Counted from the stretch's first letter, positions 42,677 through 51,441 are shown. The stretch is 64,000 nt of DNA from Bacillus sp. S3 (GCF_005154805.1 NZ_CP039727.1:4399501-4463500), one strand, 5' to 3'. The notes: a model not told the origin generated them from the sequence alone. Numbers and translations: made by a program.

Positions 42677-43480
42677 TTATTTAGATTTTAATACCGAAAC
42701 GACGGCTTTATTTTTATGGATAATTGTTACCTTTTGCCCCGCTATTTTTTCATAATCTGGACCTGAACCGTAAGGAACCGTTAAGACGAATGATTCATCC
42801 TTATGCTTAAATTCAACAGTGAAATTATCAGCGGCTCCTACGACTATTGCTTTTGTATAGGTAGCTTTGCCTGGAATCGTCAGCTGTTGTCCAATTAGAA
42901 CCATGTCATGGCGGAGCTTATTTGCTTTTTTCAGTTCGTCTGCCTTTACTCCAAAGCGTTTAGCAATTCCCCATAAAGTGTCCCCGGGAACCACTTCATA
43001 AACTGGATTGATGTTATTTGCTTGAATTTCAAAAGGAAGAGTTATTGTTTGACCAACATAAATTTTCTCTGTTTGCAGATGATTGACCTTTTTTAATTCA
43101 TCCATACTGACAGAGAATTTTTTAGCAAGGGAGTAAATGGTATCCCCTTTTTGGACAGTATATTGACTGCCGGGCCCTTTTGAATACCCTTTTTTTATAT
43201 AATCAGGTACCAAAAGTTGTTGTCCAATATAGATTTTATCGGACGTTAACCCATTAGCCCTCATTAGCTGCTTTTCAGTGACTTGATACTTTTTAGATAG
43301 GCTGTAAAGAGTATCCTTCTTTTTTACAGTGTATACCGTGCTGCATGCTGCAACATTGGTATTCATAAATACAAGTGCTGCAATAGTTCCAACAATGGCT
43401 GCTGCTGCCAGCTTTTGATTACGCGCTTTTATCTTTTTCTTACGCAGTTCTGCTAATCTTTCTTTTCTCTTTATATACAA
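42677..43480 (-). CDS. cell-wall protein with three LysM domains
   Basis: 267 residues. The TTG start is supported by GGGGG upstream. A basic N-terminus and a signal-anchor helix (about 24-44) lead to three LysM repeats: about 50-95, 106-150 and 160-205 (VYTVKKKDTLYSLSKKY, YTVQKGDTIYSLAKKF, YEVVPGDTLWGIAKRF). The C-terminal 55 residues are beta-rich and unassigned. LysM binds N-acetylglucosamine in peptidoglycan or spore cortex. No hydrolase domain is visible, so the role may be structural or spore-related. Confidence 0.88.
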   Translation of the reverse strand: MYIKRKERLAELRKKKIKARNQKLAAAAIVGTIAALVFMNTNVAACSTVYTVKKKDTLYSLSKKYQVTEKQLMRANGLTSDKIYIGQQLLVPDYIKKGYSKGPGSQYTVQKGDTIYSLAKKFSVSMDELKKVNHLQTEKIYVGQTITLPFEIQANNINPVYEVVPGDTLWGIAKRFGVKADELKKANKLRHDMVLIGQQLTIPGKATYTKAIVVGAADNFTVEFKHKDESFVLTVPYGSGPDYEKIAGQKVTIIHKNKAVVSVLKSK

Positions 43481-43691
43481 AGAACTATTCCCCCATAAAA
43501 GATATTTAAACTACCCCTATAGTAGTACGACAAATGTCATCATTTTTTGACTGTATTTTTAAATAACTTTCCTCTAATACCAGAAATATCCCTCTTTACT
43601 AGCGGTTCTTATAGGATCAATTTCTGCGTAAGCTGTTGTATCTTTTCGCTAAATCAAATAATCTGTCCTCTCTTCAATTCTTTTAAAACAC

Positions 43692-43720
43692 TTGAAATTG
43701 GAAACCATTTATACTATGAT
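43692..43720 (+). promoter_or_regulatory. SigA promoter of the ribonucleotide reductase operon
   Basis: TTGAAA (43692-43697), a 17-base spacer and TATGAT (43715-43720). The expected start of transcription is near 43727, ahead of the NrdR boxes and the riboswitch. Confidence 0.7.
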
Positions 43721-43737
43721 TAACTTTAGTTTCTTAT

Positions 43738-43778
43738 CTACATATTGTTTTATTTCTTAAAAATATAACTATATATTG
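43738..43778 (+). promoter_or_regulatory. two NrdR boxes 31 bp apart
   Basis: CTACATATTG (43738-43747) and CTATATATTG (43769-43778) match the NrdR core CwAtATaTwG with one and no mismatch. The 31-base offset is the usual three-turn spacing. NrdR represses reductase operons when dATP is high. Confidence 0.78.
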
Positions 43779-43787
43779 TATTTATCT

Positions 43788-43962
43788 TAAGTTAGATGCC
43801 GAATAACGGCTTAATAGGGAATCCGGTGAATCCGGAACTGCCCCCGCAACTGTAAGTGCTGACGAAATGAGCAAACCACTGTATCAGAAAGTTTATGAAG
43901 ATAGACGCTGATATGGGAAGGGTTCAAAGTAGGATGAAGCATAAGTCAGGAGACCTGTCTTT
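43788..43962 (+). ncRNA. cobalamin riboswitch aptamer
   Basis: Conserved blocks appear in order: ATGCC near 43797, AATAGGGAA with ATCCGGTG near 43811-43830, GAACTGCCCCCGCAACTGTAA near 43833-43853 and the B12 box AGTCAGGAGACCTGTC at 43944-43959. It precedes a class I reductase. High cobalamin would shut that operon when a B12-dependent (class II) enzyme can take over; that enzyme is not in the window. Confidence 0.92.
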
Positions 43963-43995
43963 CTTAAGTAGTTTCACTTCTTCGGGGATTGAGGA

Positions 43996-44085
43996 GATGA
44001 ACGGTAGCAGCGAAAGGCAGGAATTCGTACTTCCTTTTTGTAGTGAACCGTTTCATCCGCTCAATTACCTTGAGCGGATTTTTTT
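43996..44085 (+). promoter_or_regulatory. antiterminator/terminator platform of the riboswitch
   Basis: The terminator stem is ATCCGCTCAA (44055-44064) / TTGAGCGGAT (44070-44079) plus six T. Upstream GATGAACGGT (43996-44005) can pair with ACCGTTTCATC (44047-44057), which takes three bases of the terminator arm. Only one structure can form, so control is by premature termination. Confidence 0.75.
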
Positions 44086-44097
44086 ATTAAAGGGGAT

Positions 44098-46389
44098 ATG
44101 ACCATGATCACGAAAGCTAACGATGAAATTCAATTGGTATTAGAGACAATCAAACAAGCTTCGGAAACATACCAGCTGGATACTGCAATACTTGAAAAAC
44201 AGATAAAAGAATTATACGTGGCTGAGGCTGGCCGGCAAGCGCTCCTCTATGCCGTTAACCAAATTGCGATGGATCAGCCTGATTGGACTTTTGTTGCAGC
44301 AAGGCTGTATCTGAATGAACTGTATCAAAAGGCATCTATAAACCGCGGCTATGACCTCTCCATAAAGTACGGAGATTTTTACCTCCTTATAAAAGAATTA
44401 ACCGAAATCGGGATTTACTCTAGCAATCTACTTACTTCCTTTACGAAAGACGAAATCGAAGAACTAGCAAAGGAAATCGAGCCCGAGCGAGATACTCTAT
44501 TTACATATATCGGATTATTTTTACTAGCGGACCGCTATCTCGCGCAAGATCATGAGCGAAATGTCTATGAACTGCCGCAAGAGCGATTCATGATTATAGC
44601 CATGACGCTTATGCAGAATGAGAGCCCTGCTGCAAATCGCCTCACCCTTGTTAAAGAGGCTTATTGGGCACTAAGTCATCTTTACATGACCGTTGCCACA
44701 CCGACACTCGCGAATGCCGGAAAGAGCTTCGGCCAGCTTTCCTCTTGCTTTATCGATACTGTCGACGATTCACTTGACGGTATTTATTTAAATAATTGGG
44801 ACATCGCACGGCTAAGTAAAGATGGCGGCGGGATTGGACTTTATTATGGAAAAGTCCGTGCCCTCGGCTCCGATATTAAAAAATTCAAGGGCAACTCTTC
44901 GGGAATTGTGCCGTGGATTAAGCTGGTCAATGATACAGCCGTCAGCGTTGACCAATTAGGACAGCGTCAAGGGGCGATTGCCGTCTACTTAGATGTGTTC
45001 CATAAAGATATCATGAACGGCTTTCTCGATTTGAAAACCAACAATGGCGACGAACGTCGAAAAGCCCATGATATTTTTACTGGTGTGACCATTCCCGATT
45101 TGTTTATGAAAAAGTTGCAAGAAACCGATGAGAATGGCAGAAGCATCGGGGAGTGGCATACGTTTTGCCCCCATCAAGTAAAGCAAATTATGGGCTGGAA
45201 GGATGCAAACGGAAATCCACTTGGACTCGAGGATTTTTATGATGAAATTGATCAGCCTTATTTTTCAAAAAAATATCAAGAAGCCGTCCACCATCCGCTG
45301 CTGCCAAGGAAAACGTACCGGGCAATGGATATCATGGCGCGGATCATGGTGTCACAGTTGGAAACAGGCACCCCTTACATGTTCTATCGTGACGAGGTGA
45401 ACAGGCAAAATCCGAATAAGCATCTGGCTGGAGCGGGGCGTACCTCGATTTATTGCAGCAACTTATGCACGGAAATTGCGCAAAATATGTCGGCGACCAC
45501 GATTGTCAATGAATATCTGGATGAGGACGAAAACATCATCATCATTCGCAAACCTGGTGATTTCGTGGTTTGTAACTTATCCTCTATTAATCTTGCAAAA
45601 GCGGTGCCGGCTGGGGTGCTGGAGCGATTAATCCGGATTCAAGTCAGAATGTTAGATAATGTGATCGATTTAAATACCATTTCTGTTGGACAGGCTCAGG
45701 TCACCAATCAAAAGTTTCGCGCGATTGGACTGGGAACGTTTGGCTGGCATCATCTGCTGGCACTTAAAAGCATTCACTGGGAATCAGCAGCAGCGGTGGA
45801 TTTAGCCGACCAACTTTACGAGGACATTGCTTACTATACCATTCGTACCTCTAAAGAATTGGCCAACGAAAAAGGAGCGTATCGTGAGTTTCAAGGATCT
45901 GAGTGGCAAACGGGCAATTATTTCAAGCGTAAAAATTACCGCTCTGATCGATGGCTGGATCTAGCGGCGGAGATCGTGGAACATGGTATCCGTAACGGCT
46001 GGTTAATGGCGGTTGCGCCCAACTCGTCAACAGCGAAAATTGGCGGCTCAACGGATGGGATTGATCCGATCTATTCCGTCGAATATGCGGAGGAAAAGAA
46101 AAATTTCAAATTTAAGGTCACAGCGCCGGATTTAACGCATCATACCTATCCCTATTACCGCCGGGCACGACATGAATTGGATCAGGTTTGGAGTATTAAG
46201 CAAAACGCAGCCCGCCAGCGCCATATTGATCAAGGGATTAGCTTTAACCTATACGTCCGACATGATATTAAGGCGAAGGATTTGTTGAACCTCCATATGG
46301 AAGCATGGAAGCACGGACTAAAAACGACGTACTACGTCAGAAGTACATCTCAGGCAGAAATAGCCGAATGTGAAGCGTGCCAAAGCTAG
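44098..46389 (+). CDS. nrdA: class I ribonucleoside-diphosphate reductase, alpha subunit
   Basis: 763 residues. An N-terminal segment (about 8-80) resembles a reduced ATP-cone. The catalytic barrel has SSCF with redox Cys217, NLCTEI with thiyl-radical Cys457 and Glu459, and VAPNSSTAKIGGSTDGIDP. The C-terminal shuttle pair is C758/C761 (CEAC). The tyrosines TTYYVRSTSQAE near the end carry the radical path. It reduces ribonucleoside diphosphates to deoxy forms. It heads an operon with beta subunit and flavodoxin, under NrdR and cobalamin control. Assignment as NrdA or NrdE is uncertain; both names are used for such Firmicute proteins. Confidence 0.92.
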   Translation: MTMITKANDEIQLVLETIKQASETYQLDTAILEKQIKELYVAEAGRQALLYAVNQIAMDQPDWTFVAARLYLNELYQKASINRGYDLSIKYGDFYLLIKELTEIGIYSSNLLTSFTKDEIEELAKEIEPERDTLFTYIGLFLLADRYLAQDHERNVYELPQERFMIIAMTLMQNESPAANRLTLVKEAYWALSHLYMTVATPTLANAGKSFGQLSSCFIDTVDDSLDGIYLNNWDIARLSKDGGGIGLYYGKVRALGSDIKKFKGNSSGIVPWIKLVNDTAVSVDQLGQRQGAIAVYLDVFHKDIMNGFLDLKTNNGDERRKAHDIFTGVTIPDLFMKKLQETDENGRSIGEWHTFCPHQVKQIMGWKDANGNPLGLEDFYDEIDQPYFSKKYQEAVHHPLLPRKTYRAMDIMARIMVSQLETGTPYMFYRDEVNRQNPNKHLAGAGRTSIYCSNLCTEIAQNMSATTIVNEYLDEDENIIIIRKPGDFVVCNLSSINLAKAVPAGVLERLIRIQVRMLDNVIDLNTISVGQAQVTNQKFRAIGLGTFGWHHLLALKSIHWESAAAVDLADQLYEDIAYYTIRTSKELANEKGAYREFQGSEWQTGNYFKRKNYRSDRWLDLAAEIVEHGIRNGWLMAVAPNSSTAKIGGSTDGIDPIYSVEYAEEKKNFKFKVTAPDLTHHTYPYYRRARHELDQVWSIKQNAARQRHIDQGISFNLYVRHDIKAKDLLNLHMEAWKHGLKTTYYVRSTSQAEIAECEACQS

Positions 46390-46429
46390 CACGGGATTTG
46401 CCATTTAATAGAGCAGGAGGTTTTTTAAA

Positions 46430-47476
46430 ATGGATATTCATGCCCCATTGGCAAAAATAAAACTATTAAACCCAGAGTTTCCTAATAAATCTACCGGGAT
46501 CATTAACGGCCAGTCTTCCGGCCTGTTGAACTGGAATGATATCGCCTACCCGCAGATGTACGATTTGTATCAGACCTTATTGGGGAATTTCTGGAAGGCG
46601 CAGGAAATTAATATGCAGGATGATATTAAACAGTGGGACATGCTCAGCGACGGTGAGAAGGATGTTTTCTTGCGGATCAATACCCAGCTGGCCTCGCTCG
46701 ATAGCCTGCAGACACCGACAATGACGCAGGTAATGGACTATGTGACCGATTCCAGTTTCAAGTCAATCTTTGCCGTCATCGCCCAGCAGGAAGCGGTTCA
46801 TACTGAATCTTATTCATATATTTTGAGTTCACTTGTCCCGTTAAGCGAGCAGAATGCCCGGTTCAATCAGGCAAAAAGCGACCCCATCGTCCAAAAACGG
46901 AACCAGCTGATTTTAGATGCCTATGAATGCTTTCGTGAGAATCCGACGCCGCAGCATTTATTTCAATTAGCTGTGAACTCGATCAATCTTGAGGGAATTT
47001 ATTTTTATGCAGGATTTGCATTCTTCTATCACCTGGCCCGCCAGCAAAAAATGCTCAAAACGAGCACGATGATCAGCTATATCCAACGCGATGAAATGCA
47101 GCACGCTTATTTTATCGCCCAGTTTATTCGGATTCTGTTAACCGAACATCCCGAATTGAATCATCAGGGAAATATAGAGTTTGTTTATCAAACGATTGAA
47201 CAAGCCGTCCAGTTGGAAAAGGAATGGGCCGGCTACATCCTTAGAGATATTACAGGAATTGATTTGGACGAGTACGATGGCTACACGGAATACCTGGCCA
47301 ATAAACGCTTTCGCCAGTTGGGCTTAGCAAATCTATATGAGGACCGCAGCAATCCGATGCCATGGATCCATGTGTTCAGTGATGAAATGATGAACGGCAC
47401 GAAATCCGACTTCTTTGAACAAAAGTCGCGGACCTATGCGAAGGTGTCGCAATCGAATGGTTTCGACGAACTATGA
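46430..47476 (+). CDS. nrdB: class I ribonucleoside-diphosphate reductase, beta subunit
   Basis: 348 residues, normal for a beta chain. The dimetal ligands are all present: D91, E121, H124, E188, E222 and H225, and the radical tyrosine is Y128 (EAVHTESYSYIL), so this is a tyrosyl-radical type and not the Phe/Val or DOPA forms. AGGAGG lies 9 bases before the ATG. The stop overlaps the flavodoxin start. Whether the metal is iron or manganese cannot be read; the adjacent flavodoxin favours manganese activation. Confidence 0.92.
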   Translation: MDIHAPLAKIKLLNPEFPNKSTGIINGQSSGLLNWNDIAYPQMYDLYQTLLGNFWKAQEINMQDDIKQWDMLSDGEKDVFLRINTQLASLDSLQTPTMTQVMDYVTDSSFKSIFAVIAQQEAVHTESYSYILSSLVPLSEQNARFNQAKSDPIVQKRNQLILDAYECFRENPTPQHLFQLAVNSINLEGIYFYAGFAFFYHLARQQKMLKTSTMISYIQRDEMQHAYFIAQFIRILLTEHPELNHQGNIEFVYQTIEQAVQLEKEWAGYILRDITGIDLDEYDGYTEYLANKRFRQLGLANLYEDRSNPMPWIHVFSDEMMNGTKSDFFEQKSRTYAKVSQSNGFDEL

Positions 47477-47910
47477 AGGTTGCCATCATCTATACCTCAA
47501 AGACGGGGAATACGGAAGAATTAGTTTATGCCTTAATGGAGTTATTTTTCGAAAAAAAAATTGTGGCTCATCTGTTTCGGATTGATCAATTCCCCTTGCA
47601 GGATTTACCCGCATTTGATGCAGTCATTATCGGAACGTACACATGGGGAGATGGGGAGATTCCAGTTGAAATGCTCGCGCTGTACCGCGCTTTCGAAACC
47701 GCGGATGTCAAGCATATTGTCACCGGTGTTGTAGGTACAGGTGACAGCTTTTACCCTCACTTTTGCGGCGCAGTGGACGCTTTTCGGGACATGCTTTATG
47801 TTCAGAGTCGATTGGCTGCCACACTGAAGATTGAGGTCGCCCTGCAATCGAAAGATTATGACCGCTGCCGGGGATTTGTGGATAAATTGTGGAAAAGCTT
47901 AAATATATAG
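47473..47910 (+). CDS. flavodoxin in the NrdI position
   Basis: 145 residues. The FMN phosphate loop is YTSKTGNTEELVYAL (8-22), with GTYTWGDGEIP (about 56-66) and GVVGTGDSFYPHFCGAVD (about 84-101), which are flavodoxin loops. It lacks the NrdI-specific short loop pattern and is closer to true flavodoxins. It overlaps the beta-subunit stop (ATGA). NrdI supplies the oxidant for the manganese cofactor of class Ib enzymes, so this flavodoxin may do that or donate electrons. A useful name would need comparison with NrdI proteins. Confidence 0.82.
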   Translation: MKVAIIYTSKTGNTEELVYALMELFFEKKIVAHLFRIDQFPLQDLPAFDAVIIGTYTWGDGEIPVEMLALYRAFETADVKHIVTGVVGTGDSFYPHFCGAVDAFRDMLYVQSRLAATLKIEVALQSKDYDRCRGFVDKLWKSLNI

Positions 47911-47978
47911 TAGTGCCCATTTGATGGCAACTTGACGAATTTGGAGAAAAGTGCGAAAGTATGCAACCATAATTGGGA

Positions 47979-48290
47979 TTGGATTCATTTTTGATAAAAG
48001 TCCTGAACGAAATGCATCCAATAAGGGGGATTGGATTCATTTTTGATAAAAGTCCTGAACGAAATGCATCCAATAAGGGCTATTGGATTCATTTTTGATA
48101 AAAGTCCTGAACAAAATGCATCCAATAAGGGCTATTGGATTCATTTTTGATAAAAGTCCTGAACGAAATGCATCCAATAAGGGCTATTGGATTCATTTTT
48201 GATAAAAGTCCTGAACGAAATGCATCCAATAAGGCTATTGGATTCATTTTCGGTAAATTTCCTAAGCAAAATACATCCGATAAAGGAAGT
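47979..48290 (+). repeat. tandem array of six 52-bp hairpin units
   Basis: Units start at 47979, 48031, 48083, 48135, 48187 and 48238 (period 52, last 51). Units 1-5 are nearly identical and unit 6 has decayed. Within each unit TTGGATTCATTT can pair with AAATGCATCCAA across a 19-base loop, so each is a hairpin. There are no unique spacers, so it is not CRISPR. The remaining gap to 48544 has only an imperfect hairpin and no clear gene. Confidence 0.9.
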
Positions 48291-48544
48291 TGATTCCTTT
48301 TTTGATGAAATCTATTGTTTTATGAATCAGGATCCAGAAAACTATACACATAGTAAGTCGCAATCGGCCAAAAGAACGACGTAGGTGAGGGCTACTTCGA
48401 TGATTAAACTTGAAATTTCCCTCAACCACTATGTAGACCAATACCACATAGAGGCTGAGGCTAAAAATTCTCCCAAACATCGATGTAGAAACCCTCTACT
48501 TCTATGTTTGAAATTCATTAATCATATTTCTGATCCTACATTGT

Positions 48545-49495
48545 TTAAGCTTTAGCTGATAACAGGACGGACATTACATTTTGTACTGATTGTGCAGATT
48601 GATCTAGTGCGGCCTTTTCTTCATCCGTCAAGGGGATTTCGATGATGCTTTCGATGCCGTTTCCGCCTAAAATGGTGGGTACACCTAAGTAAATATCGCT
48701 ATAACCGTATTCTCCCTCAAGATAGGCGATAGATGGCAAGATCCGTTTCTTATCTTTTAAAATGGCTTCTGCCATTTGGACCATAGAGGCTGCCGGAGCA
48801 TAGTAGGCGCTGCCTTGGCCAAGCAGGTTTACGATTTCTCCGCCCCCTTTTCGTGTTCTTTCCACAATGGCTTCGATCCTTTCCGGTGAAAGGATTCTTT
48901 CAAGCGGAATTCCGCCTGCATAGGAATAGCGCACTAATGGGACCATATCATCTCCGTGGCCGCCAAGGACAAACCCAGAGATGTCTTCTACCGATACATT
49001 TAGTTCCTGGGCAACAAAGGTATTAAAACGCGCTGTATCCAACACACCAGATTGGCCGATGACGCGGTGTTTCGGAAAACCGGTTGTTTTATAACATACA
49101 TATGTCATCGCATCAACCGGATTACTTAAAACAATAATGTAACTGTTTGGGGCATATGTTTTCACATTCTCTGAAACTTCTTTGATAATCTTGGCATTGG
49201 TTGCCACTAAGTCGTCCCGGCTCATGCCTGGCTTTCTTGGCAGGCCAGCAGTGATTAAGACTAAGTCAGCGTCCAGAATATCCTCATAATTGGAAGTGCC
49301 GGTTATGTTGGCATTAAAGCCTTGAACAGGACTTGCCTCCAGCATATCCAGTGCCTTCCCTCTAGTTGGGTTTGCTTGTGAAGGAATGTCAACTAATACG
49401 ACATCTCCCAGTTCTTTTTGTGCCAGCATCAGCGCAGCGGTTGCACCGGTAAACCCTGCCCCGATGACAGCGATCTTTCTGCGAGTAAAAGCCAT
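48545..49495 (-). CDS. mdh: malate dehydrogenase
   Basis: 316 residues, LDH-like MDH type. NAD loop [15 protein letters not shown] (12-26) with D36 for NAD preference. Substrate arginines R87, R93 (GMSRDDL) and R156, and the catalytic H180 (GGHGDDMVP). It oxidises malate to oxaloacetate with NAD, or the reverse. It closely resembles B. subtilis Mdh, but that gene usually lies with citZ and icd, whereas here it is last in a microcompartment operon, 48 bases after a shell gene. It may recycle NAD made scarce by EutE. No encapsulation peptide is obvious at its N-terminus. Confidence 0.93.
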   Translation of the reverse strand: MAFTRRKIAVIGAGFTGATAALMLAQKELGDVVLVDIPSQANPTRGKALDMLEASPVQGFNANITGTSNYEDILDADLVLITAGLPRKPGMSRDDLVATNAKIIKEVSENVKTYAPNSYIIVLSNPVDAMTYVCYKTTGFPKHRVIGQSGVLDTARFNTFVAQELNVSVEDISGFVLGGHGDDMVPLVRYSYAGGIPLERILSPERIEAIVERTRKGGGEIVNLLGQGSAYYAPAASMVQMAEAILKDKKRILPSIAYLEGEYGYSDIYLGVPTILGGNGIESIIEIPLTDEEKAALDQSAQSVQNVMSVLLSAKA

Positions 49496-49543
49496 ATTTC
49501 CTCCTCCGTTCCATTCATCGAACCTTTATAGGCAGCGTGTTGA

Positions 49544-49939
49544 CTATTTTTCTTCATCAGGTTGTTTTTCAGTTTTCCCTGCTTGAGACGGTTCGGCTTT
49601 CTTCTTAGCGGCTCTCTTATTTTCAGAAGGAATATCCTTTTTATTAGCAGGCTCTGTTACTTGATCCTTCTTTAATAAAACATCCTTGATGGATTCATCT
49701 GGATGGGGGATGACATGAGCGGAAACTAGCTCCCCGACTCTTGCTGCTGCCATTTTGCCAACTTCAACAGCCGCTTGGACGGCACTGACATCCCCTTGCA
49801 CCAAAACGGTAACAAGTGCGGCATCTACTTTTTCCTGCCTCACTAATGTGACATCAGCCGCTTTCAACATGGCATCAGCCGCTTCGATGGAACCAATGAG
49901 TCCTCTTGTTTCGATCATTCCTAATGCTCTACCCATCAT
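49544..49939 (-). CDS. microcompartment shell protein (BMC-H) with charged tail
   Basis: 131 residues. Residues 1-88 are a BMC-H hexamer domain (ALGMIETRGLIGSIEAADAMLKAADV; GELVSAHVIPHP). Residues about 90-131 are a Lys/Glu/Pro-rich tail without a known domain, unlike plain EutM. It could bind cargo or another surface. It starts ten bases after eutN with GGTGAGG as ribosome site. It is a second hexameric shell protein beside EutM. Confidence 0.88.
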   Translation of the reverse strand: MMGRALGMIETRGLIGSIEAADAMLKAADVTLVRQEKVDAALVTVLVQGDVSAVQAAVEVGKMAAARVGELVSAHVIPHPDESIKDVLLKKDQVTEPANKKDIPSENKRAAKKKAEPSQAGKTEKQPDEEK

Positions 49940-49947
49940 TCCTCACC

Positions 49948-50220
49948 TCATTTCATTTCAACATCGACGGAATCAATAATCCCAATGATAAGGGCATCAA
50001 TCGGTAAATTTGTTCCACCGGACATATTAGCAGCTGCACTACCTCGAGTAACGAGGACTTGATCGCCAAAACCGGCACCAATTCGATCCACGGCAATAAA
50101 CGGATCTCCTGAAGGGATTCGATTTGGTAACTCAGGTTGAACAAATAAAAACTTCAACCCCCTTAGTTCATCCTCTTTCTTTGTAGCCCAGACATTACCA
50201 ATTACTGTCCCCAATTGCAT
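49948..50220 (-). CDS. eutN: EutN/CcmL-type microcompartment vertex protein
   Basis: 90 residues: MQLGTVIGNVWATKKEDELRG start, LKFLFVQPELPN and DRIGAGFGDQVLVTRGSAA are the BMC-P marks. Pentamers of this protein cap the corners of the shell. The ATG follows the pduL-like stop with no gap. It is the normal size for EutN. Confidence 0.93.
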   Translation of the reverse strand: MQLGTVIGNVWATKKEDELRGLKFLFVQPELPNRIPSGDPFIAVDRIGAGFGDQVLVTRGSAAANMSGGTNLPIDALIIGIIDSVDVEMK

Positions 50221-51099
50221 TTATCGTTTCGCCCCTTTTGCGTCATTTACCTTGATGCTTTTCCCCATTTCCCGTGCCGTATCACGTGCTAAAGGGGTAA
50301 TAATAGTAGATCGCTCGACTACTATTTCATCTTTTGTACAATCTTTTACATCTCTTTGCGTTAACAGCTTTTTCTTAAAAATCATTGGAGCCTTCGCTGC
50401 AGCAATGGGAATCGGCTCATTTTGCCGGTTGAAAACATTTATATTCATACCAAATTGACATCCCTCATATTTAACAAGACGACCGAATGATTTTCCAGTA
50501 ATAAAGCCGGCATTGGCTTCATCTGTATCGACATGCATTTCAAGCTTGTACCTAGGGGAAACACGAATCAAGACTTTCCCAAGTGTGACTGGCCGGGCGC
50601 CTTCAACTTCCACTTTGACATACTCTCCATTCTCTACACCAAACATATGAGCATCATCCGGAGACATGTGAATATGGGCCTGTGCAATGATAAGGCCTTC
50701 TTTTTTGTAGAGGCTGCCCTTAGGTCCGACAAGCGTGATCGGCGCCGATCCGCTAATATCACCTGATTCCCGCAAAGGAGGTTTTACACCAAGCTTGACC
50801 GAATCGGTTTGACTGACTTCTACTTGGGTCATCGTACGCGCAGGACCAAGAATGCGCACGTTTTCAATGCTCCCTCTTGGTCCGACAATGGTAATAGATT
50901 CGTTTGCAGCGAATTGACCCGGCTGGGATAAATCCGCTTTTTTCGTTAATTCATAGCCCTCACCGAAAAGGGCTTCTAGGTCGCTTTTACTTAAATGACA
51001 GTGCCGGGCAGAAACAGCCATGGGTACATTACTTGCGGAAGCTCCCATTAACCGGGTTACAACTTCCTCCACAATCGATTGAATGGAATGCTGATCCAT
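50221..51099 (-). CDS. PduL-type phosphotransacylase with C-terminal extension
   Basis: 292 residues. Residues about 22-230 are PduL (two related halves): metal histidines SARHCHLS (H33, H35) and AQAHIHMSPDDA, plus MHVDTDEANAG. It converts acetyl-CoA to acetyl phosphate and frees CoA inside the shell. The N-terminal helix (IQSIVEEVVTRLM) is a plausible encapsulation peptide. The last 50 residues (KKLLTQRDVKDCTKDEIVV..., STIITPLARDTAREMGKSI) are extra and resemble the short N-terminal segment seen in other microcompartment proteins such as EutQ. PduL replaces EutD in this locus. Confidence 0.85.
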   Translation of the reverse strand: MDQHSIQSIVEEVVTRLMGASASNVPMAVSARHCHLSKSDLEALFGEGYELTKKADLSQPGQFAANESITIVGPRGSIENVRILGPARTMTQVEVSQTDSVKLGVKPPLRESGDISGSAPITLVGPKGSLYKKEGLIIAQAHIHMSPDDAHMFGVENGEYVKVEVEGARPVTLGKVLIRVSPRYKLEMHVDTDEANAGFITGKSFGRLVKYEGCQFGMNINVFNRQNEPIPIAAAKAPMIFKKKLLTQRDVKDCTKDEIVVERSTIITPLARDTAREMGKSIKVNDAKGAKR

Positions 51100-51131
51100 G
51101 TTTCATGCTCCTAACCTAGTAATCTACTATA

Positions 51132-51425
51132 TTAAAGTTCGATTTCTAATTTTGGTAAAATGCTTTCTAATTCATTGTGCGGGCGTGGAATGACGTGAAC
51201 ACTCTTAAGTTCACCCACACGTTCAGCAGCAGCAGCTCCTGCTTCAGTCGCAGCTTTTACAGCACCAACATCTCCGCGAACAAGAACCGTAACGATTCCC
51301 CCGCCGACATGCACCTTACCAATTAAATGAACATTTGCAGCCTTTACCATTGCGTCTGCTGCTTCTACAGATGCGACTAATCCTTTTGTTTCAATCATTC
51401 CTAGTGCGGTTAATTCTCTTGCCAT
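51132..51425 (-). CDS. eutM: EutM-type microcompartment shell hexamer protein
   Basis: 97 residues, a single BMC-H domain: [26 protein letters not shown], then [22 protein letters not shown] and [14 protein letters not shown]. Such hexamers tile the shell facets and their central pore passes ethanolamine and products. Ribosome site AGGAGG. Located between eutE and the pduL-like gene. Confidence 0.95.
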   Translation of the reverse strand: MARELTALGMIETKGLVASVEAADAMVKAANVHLIGKVHVGGGIVTVLVRGDVGAVKAATEAGAAAAERVGELKSVHVIPRPHNELESILPKLEIEL

Positions 51426-51441
51426 GTTCCATTCCTCCTAA

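Noticed and set aside
43895..44101. 68-residue ORF upstream of nrdA
   Set aside because: It lies inside the cobalamin aptamer and expression platform; the RNA structure explains the sequence.
47979..48290. CRISPR-like array
   Set aside because: Units are contiguous at 52 bp with no unique spacers, and no cas genes are nearby.
48187..48384. ORF through the hairpin repeats encoding DSFLIKVLNEMHP-type units
   Set aside because: The repeated peptide follows from the DNA repeat; it has no ribosome site and runs into decayed sequence.
48400..48555. 51-residue ORF (MIKLEISLNHYVDQ...) after the hairpin array
   Set aside because: Only a weak ribosome site, no recognisable fold, and it overlaps the mdh 3' end on the other strand.
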